Shown here one piece after another: positions 23,071 through 31,715 of a stretch of DNA of 64,000 bases; positions within the stretch are counted from its first letter, which is position 1, and each line of letters starts with the position of its first letter. Position numbers and translations under genes: made by a program. Under the pieces are notes generated by a model that saw nothing but the letters and a program-made list of their open reading frames with translations, was not told the origin of the DNA and did not search any database. The DNA comes from Collinsella aerofaciens (GTDB taxonomy: Bacteria; Actinomycetota; Coriobacteriia; Coriobacteriales; Coriobacteriaceae): the NCBI GenBank assembly GCA_008680965.1, contig NAKE01000001.1:1178001-1242000 (forward strand), written 5' to 3'.

Positions 23071-24597
23071 TCAGTCTGCTCGATAGTGCGAACCGAGGCT
23101 TTCAGTCCGTTTGCGCATGGCTTTGACCATCTCCGCAGCCAGCTGAATCTGCGACTTTAGGCGGGCGAGGGCAGCGATTTCGCTGTCATTGGCGTGCGGC
23201 TTATGCAGCGACGTCGCCTCGTCTTGTAGGCTTTCAAGCTCTTGAAGCGCCTCGGATAGGCCTGGTTCGGTCCTGTTGATCATGCAGTAGGTGCTCATTG
23301 TGTGTTTGAGGCAGCGGGTTAGGCGCTCGGCGACTGCTGTAGCGATGCCATGCTCGGGGAGGGCGACATCCACCGGTGCGTCAGCCTCGGGAGCGTCCAG
23401 TGCTGCTCGAGCCGCCGAGGCGCCTGCGATGCGCCCGAATACGATGCCATTGGCGCTCGACAGCCCTCCGATGCGGTCGGCGCCGTGCATGCCGCCTGTT
23501 GCCTCGCCACAGGCGTAGAGGCCCTCAACTCCCGTGTACGCGGTCCTGTCGATCTTGATGCCGCCGTTGGCCGCGTGGGCATACATCGCCACACGCATCT
23601 CGTCGCTCGGAGCGATACCATGCTCGTCTTGTAGCCAAGTGGCAAAGGTCTCCACGAACTCGGGAACATCCTCGCGAGGGAAGTCGTAGTGGAGCGCCAG
23701 ACCTTCGTCACCTGCCTGATCGATGGCAAGATCGATGGCGCGGGAGGCCAAGCGCGAGGTGAAAGGACCATATCCGGAGCGCTGCTCAAGCAGATCGTCT
23801 AACTTTTCGTTGGCAATGTCGACCGGCTGGTCAAACTTGACATAGCGCCAGGTTTTTTCGTTAAAGACCAGGTTGCGCTTAGGCTCAATGAAGCCGGGCA
23901 TCATCTGCATGAACTCTATATTGGTTAGGGATGCGCCGTGCGCCTGTGCGATGGCTTGTGATGAGCTGAGCACGTCGGCGGAAGTGAGGCTGCGCTCGAA
24001 CAGGCCGCCCGTGCCGCCCGCAGCGATGATAGTGGCCTTTGTTGTAAAGGTCACGATGCGCTCGTCTGTTTGGTTGTAGAGCATGGCGCCGGTAATCTTT
24101 CCGGTTGTGTCCTCAACAAGATCGATGAGCTCGTGGCGGGGGAGCAGACGAATGTCAAGAGATTTGATCTGGGCCGCACACGCGTCTTCAAGAGGCTTGC
24201 GGGTCAGACCGCGCCACATGCGTGTCTTATGGTCAAAGCAGGGGATAAATTGCTTTTGCTGGGCGCTCTCGGCGCTTTGCGGACGCTGGAGTTCTACGCC
24301 CAGATCCTGTTCGAGCCAGTCAATCGCTTGGGGAATGCCGTGGACGAACGTCTGGACGAGTTCGGGGTCGGCAGCGCCGCCGCCGACGGTTTGGATGGTG
24401 TCGATGAGGTCTTGCTCGTCGTCTTTGTCGACGGGGCCAATAAGGCCGAGGCCCCAGGTGCCCGGGAAGAAGCTCGATCCGCTCATGGTCTTGCCGGCGC
24501 ATGCGATGGCAACGGTCGCGCCCGCGCGTGCTGCTTCTATGGCGGCGCAAAGGCCCGCGATGCCCGATCCGATTACCAGTACATCAGTTGATTCCAT
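23071..24597 (-). CDS. FAD-dependent oxidoreductase, fumarate reductase/L-aspartate oxidase superfamily
   Basis: The 508-residue flavoprotein starts with an FAD Rossmann fold, VIGSGIAGLCAAIEAARAG (residues 8-26). It has the AAGGTGGLFERS segment and the C-terminal FAD loop CGEATGGMHGADRIGGLSSANGIVFGR, typical of the succinate dehydrogenase/fumarate reductase flavoprotein group. A final helical region (about 430-508) resembles the C-terminal domain of that group. There is no signal peptide, twin-arginine motif or haem-binding CxxCH, so it is expected in the cytoplasm. No iron-sulfur or membrane subunit gene is adjacent. Substrate is unknown. ATG 24597 follows AAAGGA; upstream ATGs lack ribosome sites. 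Confidence 0.85.
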   Translation of the reverse strand: MESTDVLVIGSGIAGLCAAIEAARAGATVAIACAGKTMSGSSFFPGTWGLGLIGPVDKDDEQDLIDTIQTVGGGAADPELVQTFVHGIPQAIDWLEQDLGVELQRPQSAESAQQKQFIPCFDHKTRMWRGLTRKPLEDACAAQIKSLDIRLLPRHELIDLVEDTTGKITGAMLYNQTDERIVTFTTKATIIAAGGTGGLFERSLTSADVLSSSQAIAQAHGASLTNIEFMQMMPGFIEPKRNLVFNEKTWRYVKFDQPVDIANEKLDDLLEQRSGYGPFTSRLASRAIDLAIDQAGDEGLALHYDFPREDVPEFVETFATWLQDEHGIAPSDEMRVAMYAHAANGGIKIDRTAYTGVEGLYACGEATGGMHGADRIGGLSSANGIVFGRIAGASAARAALDAPEADAPVDVALPEHGIATAVAERLTRCLKHTMSTYCMINRTEPGLSEALQELESLQDEATSLHKPHANDSEIAALARLKSQIQLAAEMVKAMRKRTESLGSHYRAD

Positions 24598-24776
24598 AGG
24601 ATTCCTTTCTCGTTCGCGCATTGTCGCATGGGTGATCGGCAAAGGCATCGCAAAGATGGGATAAATCGGCAAAGGGCAAATATGGCACGTGGACGTTGAA
24701 GCCACTTGGCGGCTCCTTCTCCTCACGCTTCATGTTCCATCAGAACTGATATATCGGATCTCGAACGTTTTATGGC

Positions 24777-24814
24777 AACAAAAAAGAGCCGCTACCCGGG
24801 TGGGTAGCGGCTCT
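24777..24814 (-). terminator. Terminator of the GGGtGRT operon
   Basis: A 12-13-bp stem AGAGCCGCTACC/GGTAGCGGCTCT with a short loop; on the minus strand it is followed by a run of six T. Confidence 0.9.
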
Positions 24815-24848
24815 AAAACTCAACTATATGAGCATCGCGCGGGCGCGA

Positions 24849-25853
24849 TTAGGCCTTGAGGGCCTCCTCGACGGCGACAGCGCAGGCAACGGTGGCACCG
24901 ACCATGGGGTTGTTGCCCATGCCGATGAGACCCATCATGTCGACGTGCGCAGGCACGGAGGAAGAACCGGCGAACTGGGCGTCGGAGTGCATACGGCCCA
25001 TGGTGTCGGTCATGCCGTAAGAGGCAGGGCCGGCGCCCATGTTGTCCGGGTGCAGGGTACGGCCAGTGCCGCCACCAGAAGCGACGGAGAAGTACTTCTT
25101 GCCAGCCTCGAGGCGCTCCTTCTTGTAAGTGCCAGCGACGGGGTGCTGGAAGCGCGTGGGGTTGGTGGAGTTACCGGTGATCGAGATGTCGACGTTCTCG
25201 TGCCACATGATGGCAACGCCCTCGCGGACGTCGTCGGCGCCGTAGCAGTTGACGGCGGCGCGGGGACCATCGGAGTAGGGGATGGTCTCGACGACCTTGA
25301 GCTCGCCCGTGAAGTAGTCGAACTGGGTCTTCACGTAGGTGAAGCCGTTGATGCGGGCGATGATCTGAGCGGCGTCCTTGCCCAGACCGTTGAGGATAAC
25401 GCGCAGCGGCTTCTTACGAGCCTTGTTGGCGTTCAGAGCCAGGCCGATAGCGCCCTCAGCGGCAGCAAAGGACTCATGGCCAGCCAGGAAGGCGAAGCAC
25501 TCGGTGTCGTCGGAGAGCAGCATGGCGCCCAGGTTACCGTGGCCCAGACCGACCTTGCGGTCCTCGGCGACGGAGCCGGGAACGGTGAAGGCCTGGATGC
25601 CCTCGCCGATGATGGCGGCAGCCTCAGAAGCAGTCTTGGCGCCACGCTTGACAGCGAGAGCGCAGCCGAGGGTGTAGGCCCACTCGGCGTTCTGGAAGGC
25701 GATGGACTGGGTGTTGTTGACGATCTCACGCGGGTTGAAGCCCTTGTCGGTGCAGATCTGCAGAGCTTCCTCGAGGGAGGCGATGCCGTTGTCGGCGAGG
25801 CACTTGTTGATCTTGTCAGCGCGGCGCTCGTAACCTTCGAACGTAACAGTCAT
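24849..25853 (-). CDS. GGGtGRT protein (uncharacterised, iron-sulfur associated)
   Basis: The 334-residue product contains the motif that names this family, GGGTGRT, at residues 260-266, preceded by YFSVAS and followed by LHPDNMGAG. Other conserved blocks are GLGHGNLGAMLLSDDT, FAFLAGHESFAAAEGAIG and GLIGMGNNPMVGATVACAVA. The protein is found mostly in anaerobes next to a NifU-like gene, as here, with 18 bp between the two. Its biochemical activity is, as far as I know, undescribed. It has few Cys (residues 18, 34, 64, 119, 203 and one near the C-terminus), no signal and no membrane segment. GGAGGGA precedes the ATG. Confidence 0.85.
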   Translation of the reverse strand: MTVTFEGYERRADKINKCLADNGIASLEEALQICTDKGFNPREIVNNTQSIAFQNAEWAYTLGCALAVKRGAKTASEAAAIIGEGIQAFTVPGSVAEDRKVGLGHGNLGAMLLSDDTECFAFLAGHESFAAAEGAIGLALNANKARKKPLRVILNGLGKDAAQIIARINGFTYVKTQFDYFTGELKVVETIPYSDGPRAAVNCYGADDVREGVAIMWHENVDISITGNSTNPTRFQHPVAGTYKKERLEAGKKYFSVASGGGTGRTLHPDNMGAGPASYGMTDTMGRMHSDAQFAGSSSVPAHVDMMGLIGMGNNPMVGATVACAVAVEEALKA

Positions 25854-25871
25854 AGTTATTTCCCTCCCTTT

Positions 25872-26606
25872 CTACTCGTGAACCGGGAACACGCTGGCGA
25901 CGGAGTGAGTCTCCTCGTCGGTGCGCGGGTCGATGTACTTGGCAGCGTTCTCCCACTGACCATAGTGGCCCATAGCGCCAGCGATGGCCTCCTCGGGGGT
26001 CTTGCCGGCCTTGACGGCGTCGGTGAACTTACCGAGGTTCAGGAACTCGAACGCGATGATCTCGTTCTTGTCGTTGAGAGCCATGCGGGTGACGTAGCCC
26101 TGAGCGAGCTCGAGGTAACGAGCGCCCTTGGCCTTGGTGCCGAACATGGTGCCGACCTGAGAGCGAAGGCCCTTGCCGAGGTCGTCGAGGGAGGCGCCCA
26201 CGGGCAGGCCGCCCTCAGAGAACGCGGTCTGGCTGCGGCCGTAAACGATCTGCAGGAAGATCTCGCGCATAGCAACGTTGATGGCGTCGCAGACGAGGTC
26301 GGTGTTGAGGGCCTCGAGGATGGTCTTACCGGGAAGGATCTCGGAAGCCATGGCGGCAGAGTGGGTCATGCCCGAGCAGCCGATGGTCTCAACGAGGGCC
26401 TCCTCGATGATGCCGTCCTTGACATTCAGCGTGAGCTTGCAGGCGCCCTGCTGAGGTGCGCACCAACCCACACCGTGCGTAAGACCGGAGATGTCGGAAA
26501 TCTCCTTAGCCTGGACCCACTTGCCCTCCTCGGGGATGGGTGCGGGGCCGTGGTATGCACCCTTGGCAACGGGGCACATGTTCTCCACTTCCTGTGAGTA
26601 CTGCAT
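25872..26606 (-). CDS. NifU-like iron-sulfur cluster assembly scaffold protein
   Basis: The 244-residue protein shows the NifU N-terminal/IscU-like pattern: Cys at 49 and 56 in GWCAPQQGACKLTL, Cys77 in ETIGCSGMTHSAAM, Cys106 in TDLVCDAIN, and an additional Cys11. In IscU-type scaffolds three such Cys hold the nascent cluster. It is the first gene of a two-gene operon with the GGGtGRT gene. ATG 26606 follows GAGAGGAGAGG; longer frames have no site. Since a full suf operon lies 4 kb away, this pair is probably a dedicated and separate system. The interaction with the GGGtGRT protein is inferred from synteny only. Confidence 0.85.
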   Translation of the reverse strand: MQYSQEVENMCPVAKGAYHGPAPIPEEGKWVQAKEISDISGLTHGVGWCAPQQGACKLTLNVKDGIIEEALVETIGCSGMTHSAAMASEILPGKTILEALNTDLVCDAINVAMREIFLQIVYGRSQTAFSEGGLPVGASLDDLGKGLRSQVGTMFGTKAKGARYLELAQGYVTRMALNDKNEIIAFEFLNLGKFTDAVKAGKTPEEAIAGAMGHYGQWENAAKYIDPRTDEETHSVASVFPVHE

Positions 26607-26998
26607 GCCTCTCCTCTCTATCGTGTTGGCGTCCCGTCTGGGGGTCGTGGCTGGCGATTGCCGGGCGACCCTTCGAAAGGGACATGACATGCAGCCCCTA
26701 TAATACCGCGAAATGCACGGAATATTCGGTGAACGGCTCAGTTTTCGTAGCGAGAAGCGCGGAACTTTCAATTGAAACGATTTAACTAAACTGTTTATGG
26801 TTGTGCGGTCCGTTGAAGGGGCTCGGTTGTGGTCAAGCTTTTGGCAAGACAGCGTTGCCTGACCTGTGGCTATATTGCCGTTCGCCATCGGATTGCCGCC
26901 TTTTACCGTCGACGGGTGCCATTTTGCGTGAATGTTTTGATGGCACGTTTCAATCGTGATGTATTGGATGGTAAGCAGATCCCGGCGAAGGGAGCGCC
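26607..26998. other. 392-bp divergent intergenic region
   Basis: It must hold the promoter of the NifU-like/GGGtGRT operon; TATTAT on the minus strand near 26700 is a candidate -10 but no good -35 is seen. GGGAG precedes the plus-strand gene at 26999. No other feature was found. Confidence 0.4.
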
Positions 26999-27811
26999 AT
27001 GCAGCGCGTTTGGAAAACGATCACCGGTTTTTACCATGTTTGTGCCCGCGGTATGGGCGGGCAGTTGATCTTTGAGAGCGACGAGGACCGGTGGGAGTTT
27101 TTGGAACTGATGCGCGACTGCTGCCGCGATGCCCAGGTGACGATTGTGGCCTGGTGTCTCATGAGCGACTACGTGGATCTGGTGCTTTTGGATTACGAGG
27201 ACGAAATGAGCGCTGCTATGCAGCGGCTGCTGTTGACGTATGCTCGTCGGTTCAATAAGCGCGCTGGGCGCGCGGGCTGCCTATTTCGTGAGCGTTTTGA
27301 GCGCCGCTCGCTCGATACCGACTGGCAGGTGATGGAGGCTATTCGCTCCGTACACGCCGATCCGCAGGAGGAGGGCATTAGCCTAATCGAGCGTTATCCC
27401 TGGAGCAGCTTTGCGGAGCATCTGCGCGCTTACGACAGCGATGCGGCCGATGTTACGAGGGGATTTTCCGATCCTTCTTGTGTACTTGAACTTTTTGGTT
27501 CTGCCGAGGGCTTTATTGCCTATTCGCTAGCGATGCCCGACGGCGGCGAACCGGTGCTGTGCGATATGAAAGAGACGGAGTGGGAACGCCACGCCTTTGC
27601 CGACAGGTTGGCGAAGAGCCTCGGGGCTCCGCTCCACGGGGTTAAAGCCGCACCGCCGGCGCGGCGCGATGCCGTTATCGTTGGATTGCGCGATGCCGGA
27701 TTTACGGTGCGTCAGATTGAGCACTATACCGGGATTGGCAAAAGTACGGTTTCTCGTATTGTGCGGACCCGCACGGGGACGGCGATGCGGGCTGGCGGAA
27801 ACGTGATGTAG
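26999..27811 (+). CDS. RAYT-like protein with lost catalytic residues
   Basis: The 270-residue product aligns along its whole length with the RAYT at 7066: FYHVCARGMGGQLIFESDEDR against LYHITMRGNGKQLLFEDDKDR. At the metal site the HVH of the active protein is YVD (residues 58-60, LMSDYVDLVLL), and the Tyr of RYVHFNPQKAG is Ser117 in IRSVHADPQEEG. Both parts of the strand-transfer chemistry are therefore missing. The frame is nonetheless intact and the C-terminal helix-turn-helix (about 222-256, FTVRQIEHYTGIGKSTVSRIV) is better preserved than the core. This suggests a DNA-binding protein derived from a transposase. No REP-like palindrome like those at 7-10 kb flanks it. Confidence 0.8.
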   Translation: MQRVWKTITGFYHVCARGMGGQLIFESDEDRWEFLELMRDCCRDAQVTIVAWCLMSDYVDLVLLDYEDEMSAAMQRLLLTYARRFNKRAGRAGCLFRERFERRSLDTDWQVMEAIRSVHADPQEEGISLIERYPWSSFAEHLRAYDSDAADVTRGFSDPSCVLELFGSAEGFIAYSLAMPDGGEPVLCDMKETEWERHAFADRLAKSLGAPLHGVKAAPPARRDAVIVGLRDAGFTVRQIEHYTGIGKSTVSRIVRTRTGTAMRAGGNVM

Positions 27812-28287
27812 GGCTGCCTGTGCACCGCGGCTGGGGTCGTTCATGCGCCGCAACCTGCGTTCTAAATGCTTGGTACGCTGACTGCACTTCTTGATATGCA
27901 TAGAACGATTGCCGTCTTGCATAAAAATACGGCTCAGTCCGGTTTTACCCGCGCCTACCCCCGTCCACACCGTGCAAAAAGCGGAGTTTTCAGCATCGTG
28001 GTGCTGTCGGCACCGCCGTAATCTTGAAATATATGGGTCCCGAAGCCATTTATGCCTGCCGATGTGCCTCCAAAGCGCATGCTTGTGACCCCTGAGACCA
28101 CTATGCTTGTTCTAAAACGATATAAAAGGGTGCCTGGAGACGTTGATTAACGCTTTCAATGCGTATACACGCAACTTGGCGTGCTGAAAGCTCGCAAAAA
28201 TGCACGCCGCACCCTATGGGACCCGTCTGTGGCGGGCGCGAAGCGAACCGGAGCCCAGCAGGACGGGGCATGGGGCGTTGCTTGGGG
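27812..28287. other. 476-bp gap between RAYT-like gene and IS256 copy
   Basis: No gene is supported. The right part (from about 28150) is GC-rich with several G/C-rich inverted segments. The left part contains short homopolymeric and AT stretches. Nothing further recognised. Confidence 0.4.
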
Positions 28288-28295
28288 TGCCCGTG

Positions 28296-29779
28296 GATCG
28301 CGTCGAAAATGTTGGTGTAAGGGTGACGCCCCAGCGCCCGTTTAACGAAGAACGGCCTTCGTCCTAGAATCTGAAATCACCACAACAACAGGTTCTAGGA
28401 AAGGACGAAGACCGCTATGGAAATCTTATCAGACCCGACGCCGGACATGCTCGCCATGCCCCGGTTCGACGACGGCGCCATCGACATGCAGGAGCTGCTC
28501 AGGCGCCTCGCCGAGCAGGTCGTGAACGCCGTGATGGACGCCGAGGCCGACCAGCTTTGCGGCGGCGGGTCGAACAGCCGAAACGGCTACCGAGAGAGGT
28601 CGCTCGCCACCTGCGTCGGCACGCTGACGCTGCGAATCCCGAAGCTCCGCACCGGCAGCTTCTTCCCGGACGACGTGATCGAGCGCTACCAGCGCGCGGA
28701 CCGCGCCCTCGTGGCCGCCGTGGCCGAGATGTACGCCACCGGAACGAGCACCCGCAAGGTGCAGAGGGTGGCCGAGAAGATGGGCGTGTCCAGGCTCTCC
28801 AAGGACCAGGTGAGCGCCATCGCGTCGAGCCTTGACGCCGACATCGAGGAGCTCTGCGCGAGGCCCCTCGACGGCTCGCCGGTGCCCTACGTCTGGCTCG
28901 ACGCCACCTACGTCAAGTGCCGCCGCGGGGGCCGCGTGGCCTCCACGGCCGTCGTCACGGCCATCGGCTGCGACGCGGGCGGCTGGAGGCGCGTGCTGGG
29001 TGTCGACGTGGTGGACACGGAATCGTACGACTCGTGGCTGGCATTCCTCAGGAAGATCCGCGACCGCGGCGTCTCCGGCGTGGAGCTCGTCGTCTCCGAC
29101 GCGCACGCGGGCCTCGTCGCGGCCGCGGCGGAGGTCTTCCAGGGGGCGGCATGGCAGCGCTGCGCCGTCCACCTCATGCGCGACTGCATGCGCGAGGCGG
29201 GCTCCTGGCAGCTCAGGCGCCGCGTGGGCAGGATCGTCTCGCAGGTGTTCCGCGGGCGCGACGCCGCCACCGTGACCGCCATGTACCACGTGGCGTGCGA
29301 CATGCTGGAGGGGTGCTGCCCGAGGGCGGCGGCGATCCTCGAGGAGGCCGAGCCGGACGCCCTGGCATACCTCGACTTCCCGCCGTCGCACTGGAAGCGC
29401 CTGCGCACCAACAACGTCCAGGAGCGGACGAACCGCGAGATAAAGCGCAGGTCGAGGGTGGTGCAGGCGTTCCCCTCGGCGGCGTCGCTGGTGCGGCTGG
29501 CAGGCGCGGTCATGTGCGAGCAGGACGAGACATGGCAGGAATCCAGGTACTTCTCGGAGGCGAAGATGAGGGAGCTCTACGACGAGGGCCGCACGCGCGG
29601 GCTCGACGGGACGGTCGACTGGTCGCGGCTGGAGGCTGAGGCCAGGAAGATGATCGAATCCGGCCTCGAGCTTGCGGACAGGATCGAGGCGGCATAGGAT
29701 ATCAACCGTATTCCAGGTTCCTGGACGCCGGGCCGACTCGCTTCGGATCGGGCGCTACACCAACTTTCTCGACACTACC
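28296..29779 (+). mobile_element. IS256-family insertion sequence, copy A (1484 bp)
   Basis: The limits are fixed by comparing the two copies and by 8-bp target duplications, TGCCCGTG at 28288-28295 and 29780-29787. The ends are GATCGCGTCGAAAATGTTGG and, reversed, GGTAGTGTCGAGAAAGTTGG, sharing GTCGA-AA-GTTGGTGTA. It carries one transposase gene. The length, 8-bp duplication and mutator-type transposase fit IS256. Confidence 0.95.
28417..29697 (+). CDS. IS256-family (mutator-type) transposase, copy A
   Basis: The 426-residue DDE transposase has the Mutator-family layout: an N-terminal DNA-binding part with NGYRERSLAT, the first catalytic Asp in VPYVWLDATYVKCR, the second in ELVVSDAHAGLVAA, the C/H motif CAVHLMRDCM, and the last acidic residue near TNNVQERTNREIKRRSRVV. 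The encoded protein is identical to the one at 38711, which implies a recent duplication. The frame is complete. Confidence 0.95.
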   Translation: MEILSDPTPDMLAMPRFDDGAIDMQELLRRLAEQVVNAVMDAEADQLCGGGSNSRNGYRERSLATCVGTLTLRIPKLRTGSFFPDDVIERYQRADRALVAAVAEMYATGTSTRKVQRVAEKMGVSRLSKDQVSAIASSLDADIEELCARPLDGSPVPYVWLDATYVKCRRGGRVASTAVVTAIGCDAGGWRRVLGVDVVDTESYDSWLAFLRKIRDRGVSGVELVVSDAHAGLVAAAAEVFQGAAWQRCAVHLMRDCMREAGSWQLRRRVGRIVSQVFRGRDAATVTAMYHVACDMLEGCCPRAAAILEEAEPDALAYLDFPPSHWKRLRTNNVQERTNREIKRRSRVVQAFPSAASLVRLAGAVMCEQDETWQESRYFSEAKMRELYDEGRTRGLDGTVDWSRLEAEARKMIESGLELADRIEAA

Positions 29780-29900
29780 TGCCCGTGGCTCTGTCGCTAG
29801 CCGTTGGCACTGTGGAAAACGTCCGTGTTTGCGGCTGGCTGTTCGGTAAATGACAGGGCGAGCGCCGGACGCGCGAACTTTGTGTGTCCGAGGCGTTATG

Positions 29901-29932
29901 AAAAAGCCGAGCCGCCCGTATTGGGCGGCTCG
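29901..29932 (-). terminator. Terminator of the suf operon
   Basis: A perfect 12-bp stem GCCGAGCCGCCC/GGGCGGCTCGGC (29904-29915 with 29921-29932) with a 5-nt loop; on the minus strand it is followed by a T run. Confidence 0.9.
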
Positions 29933-29974
29933 GCAATCAAACCCTTTGATCTGGGGCATCCGCTTCTGGCTAGT

Positions 29975-30397
29975 TTACCCTTCGAGCATGCCGTCGAGGG
30001 TGCGCCAGGCTAACTCGGCGCATTTGACGCGGGCGGGCATGTGCGAGATGTCCTGGAGCTGAGCGGCCTCGTCCAGATCTTCCAGGTCCTCCTCGGAGAG
30101 CTGCTCGCCGCGGATCATGGCGAGGAAGAGCCCTGCCAAGCGACGTGCTTCCTCGACCGTCTCGCCGGTGATGAGGTCGGCCATGATGTCGGCGCTGGCC
30201 TGGCTGATGGCGCAGCCGTGGCCGGTAAACGAGGCCTCCTCGATCACGTTGTTCTCGACACGTAGCTGCAAGGTGAGCTCGTCGCCGCAGCTGGGGTTGA
30301 TGCCGTCGTGCTCGTGCGTGGGGGCATCCATCTCGTACTTGTAGTCGGGGTGTGAGTTGTGCTCCATAAACGTGGTGGAGGTGTACAGATTACCCAT
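29975..30397 (-). CDS. sufU: SufU-type iron-sulfur scaffold/sulfurtransferase
   Basis: The 140-residue protein accepts sulfur from SufS in Gram-positive SUF systems, using a zinc-bound Cys site. The three conserved Cys are visible in NPSCGDEL, GHGCAISQAS and ARVKCAEL, with the Asp of SCGD. The ATG at 30397 overlaps the end of sufS by 8 bp, so translation is probably coupled. A second ATG ten codons in (30367) is possible. It is the last gene of the operon before the terminator. Confidence 0.92.
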   Translation of the reverse strand: MGNLYTSTTFMEHNSHPDYKYEMDAPTHEHDGINPSCGDELTLQLRVENNVIEEASFTGHGCAISQASADIMADLITGETVEEARRLAGLFLAMIRGEQLSEEDLEDLDEAAQLQDISHMPARVKCAELAWRTLDGMLEG

Positions 30398-31715
30398 TGA
30401 ACGTGCTCCAAACGTGATGCAGACCGGCGATGAACTTGTCGATATCGGCCTTGTCGTTGTAGAAGGCCACGCTGGCGCGGCAGCAGGCGAGGTTCTCGAC
30501 GCCCAGCCAGGTGAGCAGCGGCTGCGCGCAGTGGTGACCCGCGCGGATGCAGACGCCGTCCATGTCCATGATGCTCGCGACATCGTGCGGGTGGATGCCG
30601 TGGACGTTAAAGCTCACGACGCCGTGATGGTTGTCCCAATAGATAGAGCCGATGATCTGGACAAAGTCGAGCTGCATGAGCTCGCCCATCAGGTAGTGGA
30701 CGAGTGCTTGCTCGCGGGCCTGGATGTTTTCGTAGCCCACGGTGTTAACCAGGTAATCAAGCGCCGCGCCTGTGGCGAAGATGCCGGCGGCGTCCTGCGT
30801 GCCGGCCTCGAACTTCTCGGGGACGGGCGCCCAGACGGCGTCCTGCTCGGTGACCGAGTCGATCATCTCGCCGCCGGTAAGCATGGGCGGCATGGCGTTG
30901 AGCAGGTCCATCTTGCCCCACAGCACGCCGATGCCCATGGGACCCATGGCCTTGTGCGCGCTAAAGGCAAAGAAATCGGCGCCCAGATCGGCCACGTTGA
31001 CCGGCATGTGCGGCAGCGACTGCGCGCCGTCGACGACCAGATAGCCGCCATACTTGTGCACGAGCTTGCCGAGATTCTTGACCGGGTTCTCGACGCCCAG
31101 GACGTTAGAGACCTGACCCACGGCCAAGATCTTGGTCTTGGGGCCCACCTTGGCAAGCACTTCCTCGGTCGTGAGCTGGCCGGTCTTGGTGGGGTAGAGG
31201 TAGACGAGCTTGGCGCCGGTCTCGCGGCAGACCTGCTGCCACGGGATCAGGTTGGAGTGGTGCTCCATGATGGTGATGACGACCTCGTCGCCCGGCTCGA
31301 GGACCGTGGGCGCAAAGCTCTTGGCGACCAGGTTGAGCGACTCACTCGTGTTGCGGGTGAAGACGACCTCGTTGGCCTGGGGCGCGCCGATGACGTCGGC
31401 GATCTGCTGGCGCACCTTCGCGATGGCCTCGGTGGCCTCGACGGACAGCGAGTACAGGCCGCGCAGGGGGTTGGCGTTCATGCGCTGGTAGAAGTCACGC
31501 TCGGCGTCGAGCACGCAGGCGGGGCGCTGCGCGGTGGCGGCGCTATCGAGGAAGGCGATCTCGGGGTGCTGCTGGAACAGCGGGAACTGCGCCTTGTAGG
31601 GATTGGTTTCGATGTCGACGGTAGGCCAGCCGCGCGAGGCCTCGTCGCTGGCGTCGAGCTCCATAGGCTCCGGTGCGGTACAGGTGTCGCATTTAACGTG
31701 CTCGGTGTCGATCAT
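30390..31715 (-). CDS. sufS: Cysteine desulfurase SufS
   Basis: This PLP enzyme takes sulfur from cysteine for cluster assembly. The 441 residues contain the PLP Lys in FSAHKAMGPMG, the PLP-contacting VDGAQSLPH and EHHSN segments, and the persulfide Cys in RAGHHCAQPLL, all as in group II desulfurases. An N-terminal extension of about 35 residues carries a CxxC pair (VKCDTC), not usual for SufS. The start overlaps the sufD stop as ATGA, and a GAGGAGGAG ribosome site lies in the sufD end. Confidence 0.95.
   Translation of the reverse strand: MIDTEHVKCDTCTAPEPMELDASDEASRGWPTVDIETNPYKAQFPLFQQHPEIAFLDSAATAQRPACVLDAERDFYQRMNANPLRGLYSLSVEATEAIAKVRQQIADVIGAPQANEVVFTRNTSESLNLVAKSFAPTVLEPGDEVVITIMEHHSNLIPWQQVCRETGAKLVYLYPTKTGQLTTEEVLAKVGPKTKILAVGQVSNVLGVENPVKNLGKLVHKYGGYLVVDGAQSLPHMPVNVADLGADFFAFSAHKAMGPMGIGVLWGKMDLLNAMPPMLTGGEMIDSVTEQDAVWAPVPEKFEAGTQDAAGIFATGAALDYLVNTVGYENIQAREQALVHYLMGELMQLDFVQIIGSIYWDNHHGVVSFNVHGIHPHDVASIMDMDGVCIRAGHHCAQPLLTWLGVENLACCRASVAFYNDKADIDKFIAGLHHVWSTFNG

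Noticed and set aside
24828..26597. A 589-codon open frame on the plus strand opposite GGGtGRT and the NifU-like gene
   Set aside because: It is the antisense of two well-supported GC-rich genes, has Val/Gly-rich composition and no family features.
26829..27068. A 79-codon frame overlapping the start of the RAYT-like gene
   Set aside because: It has no ribosome site and overlaps a longer gene with clear homology.
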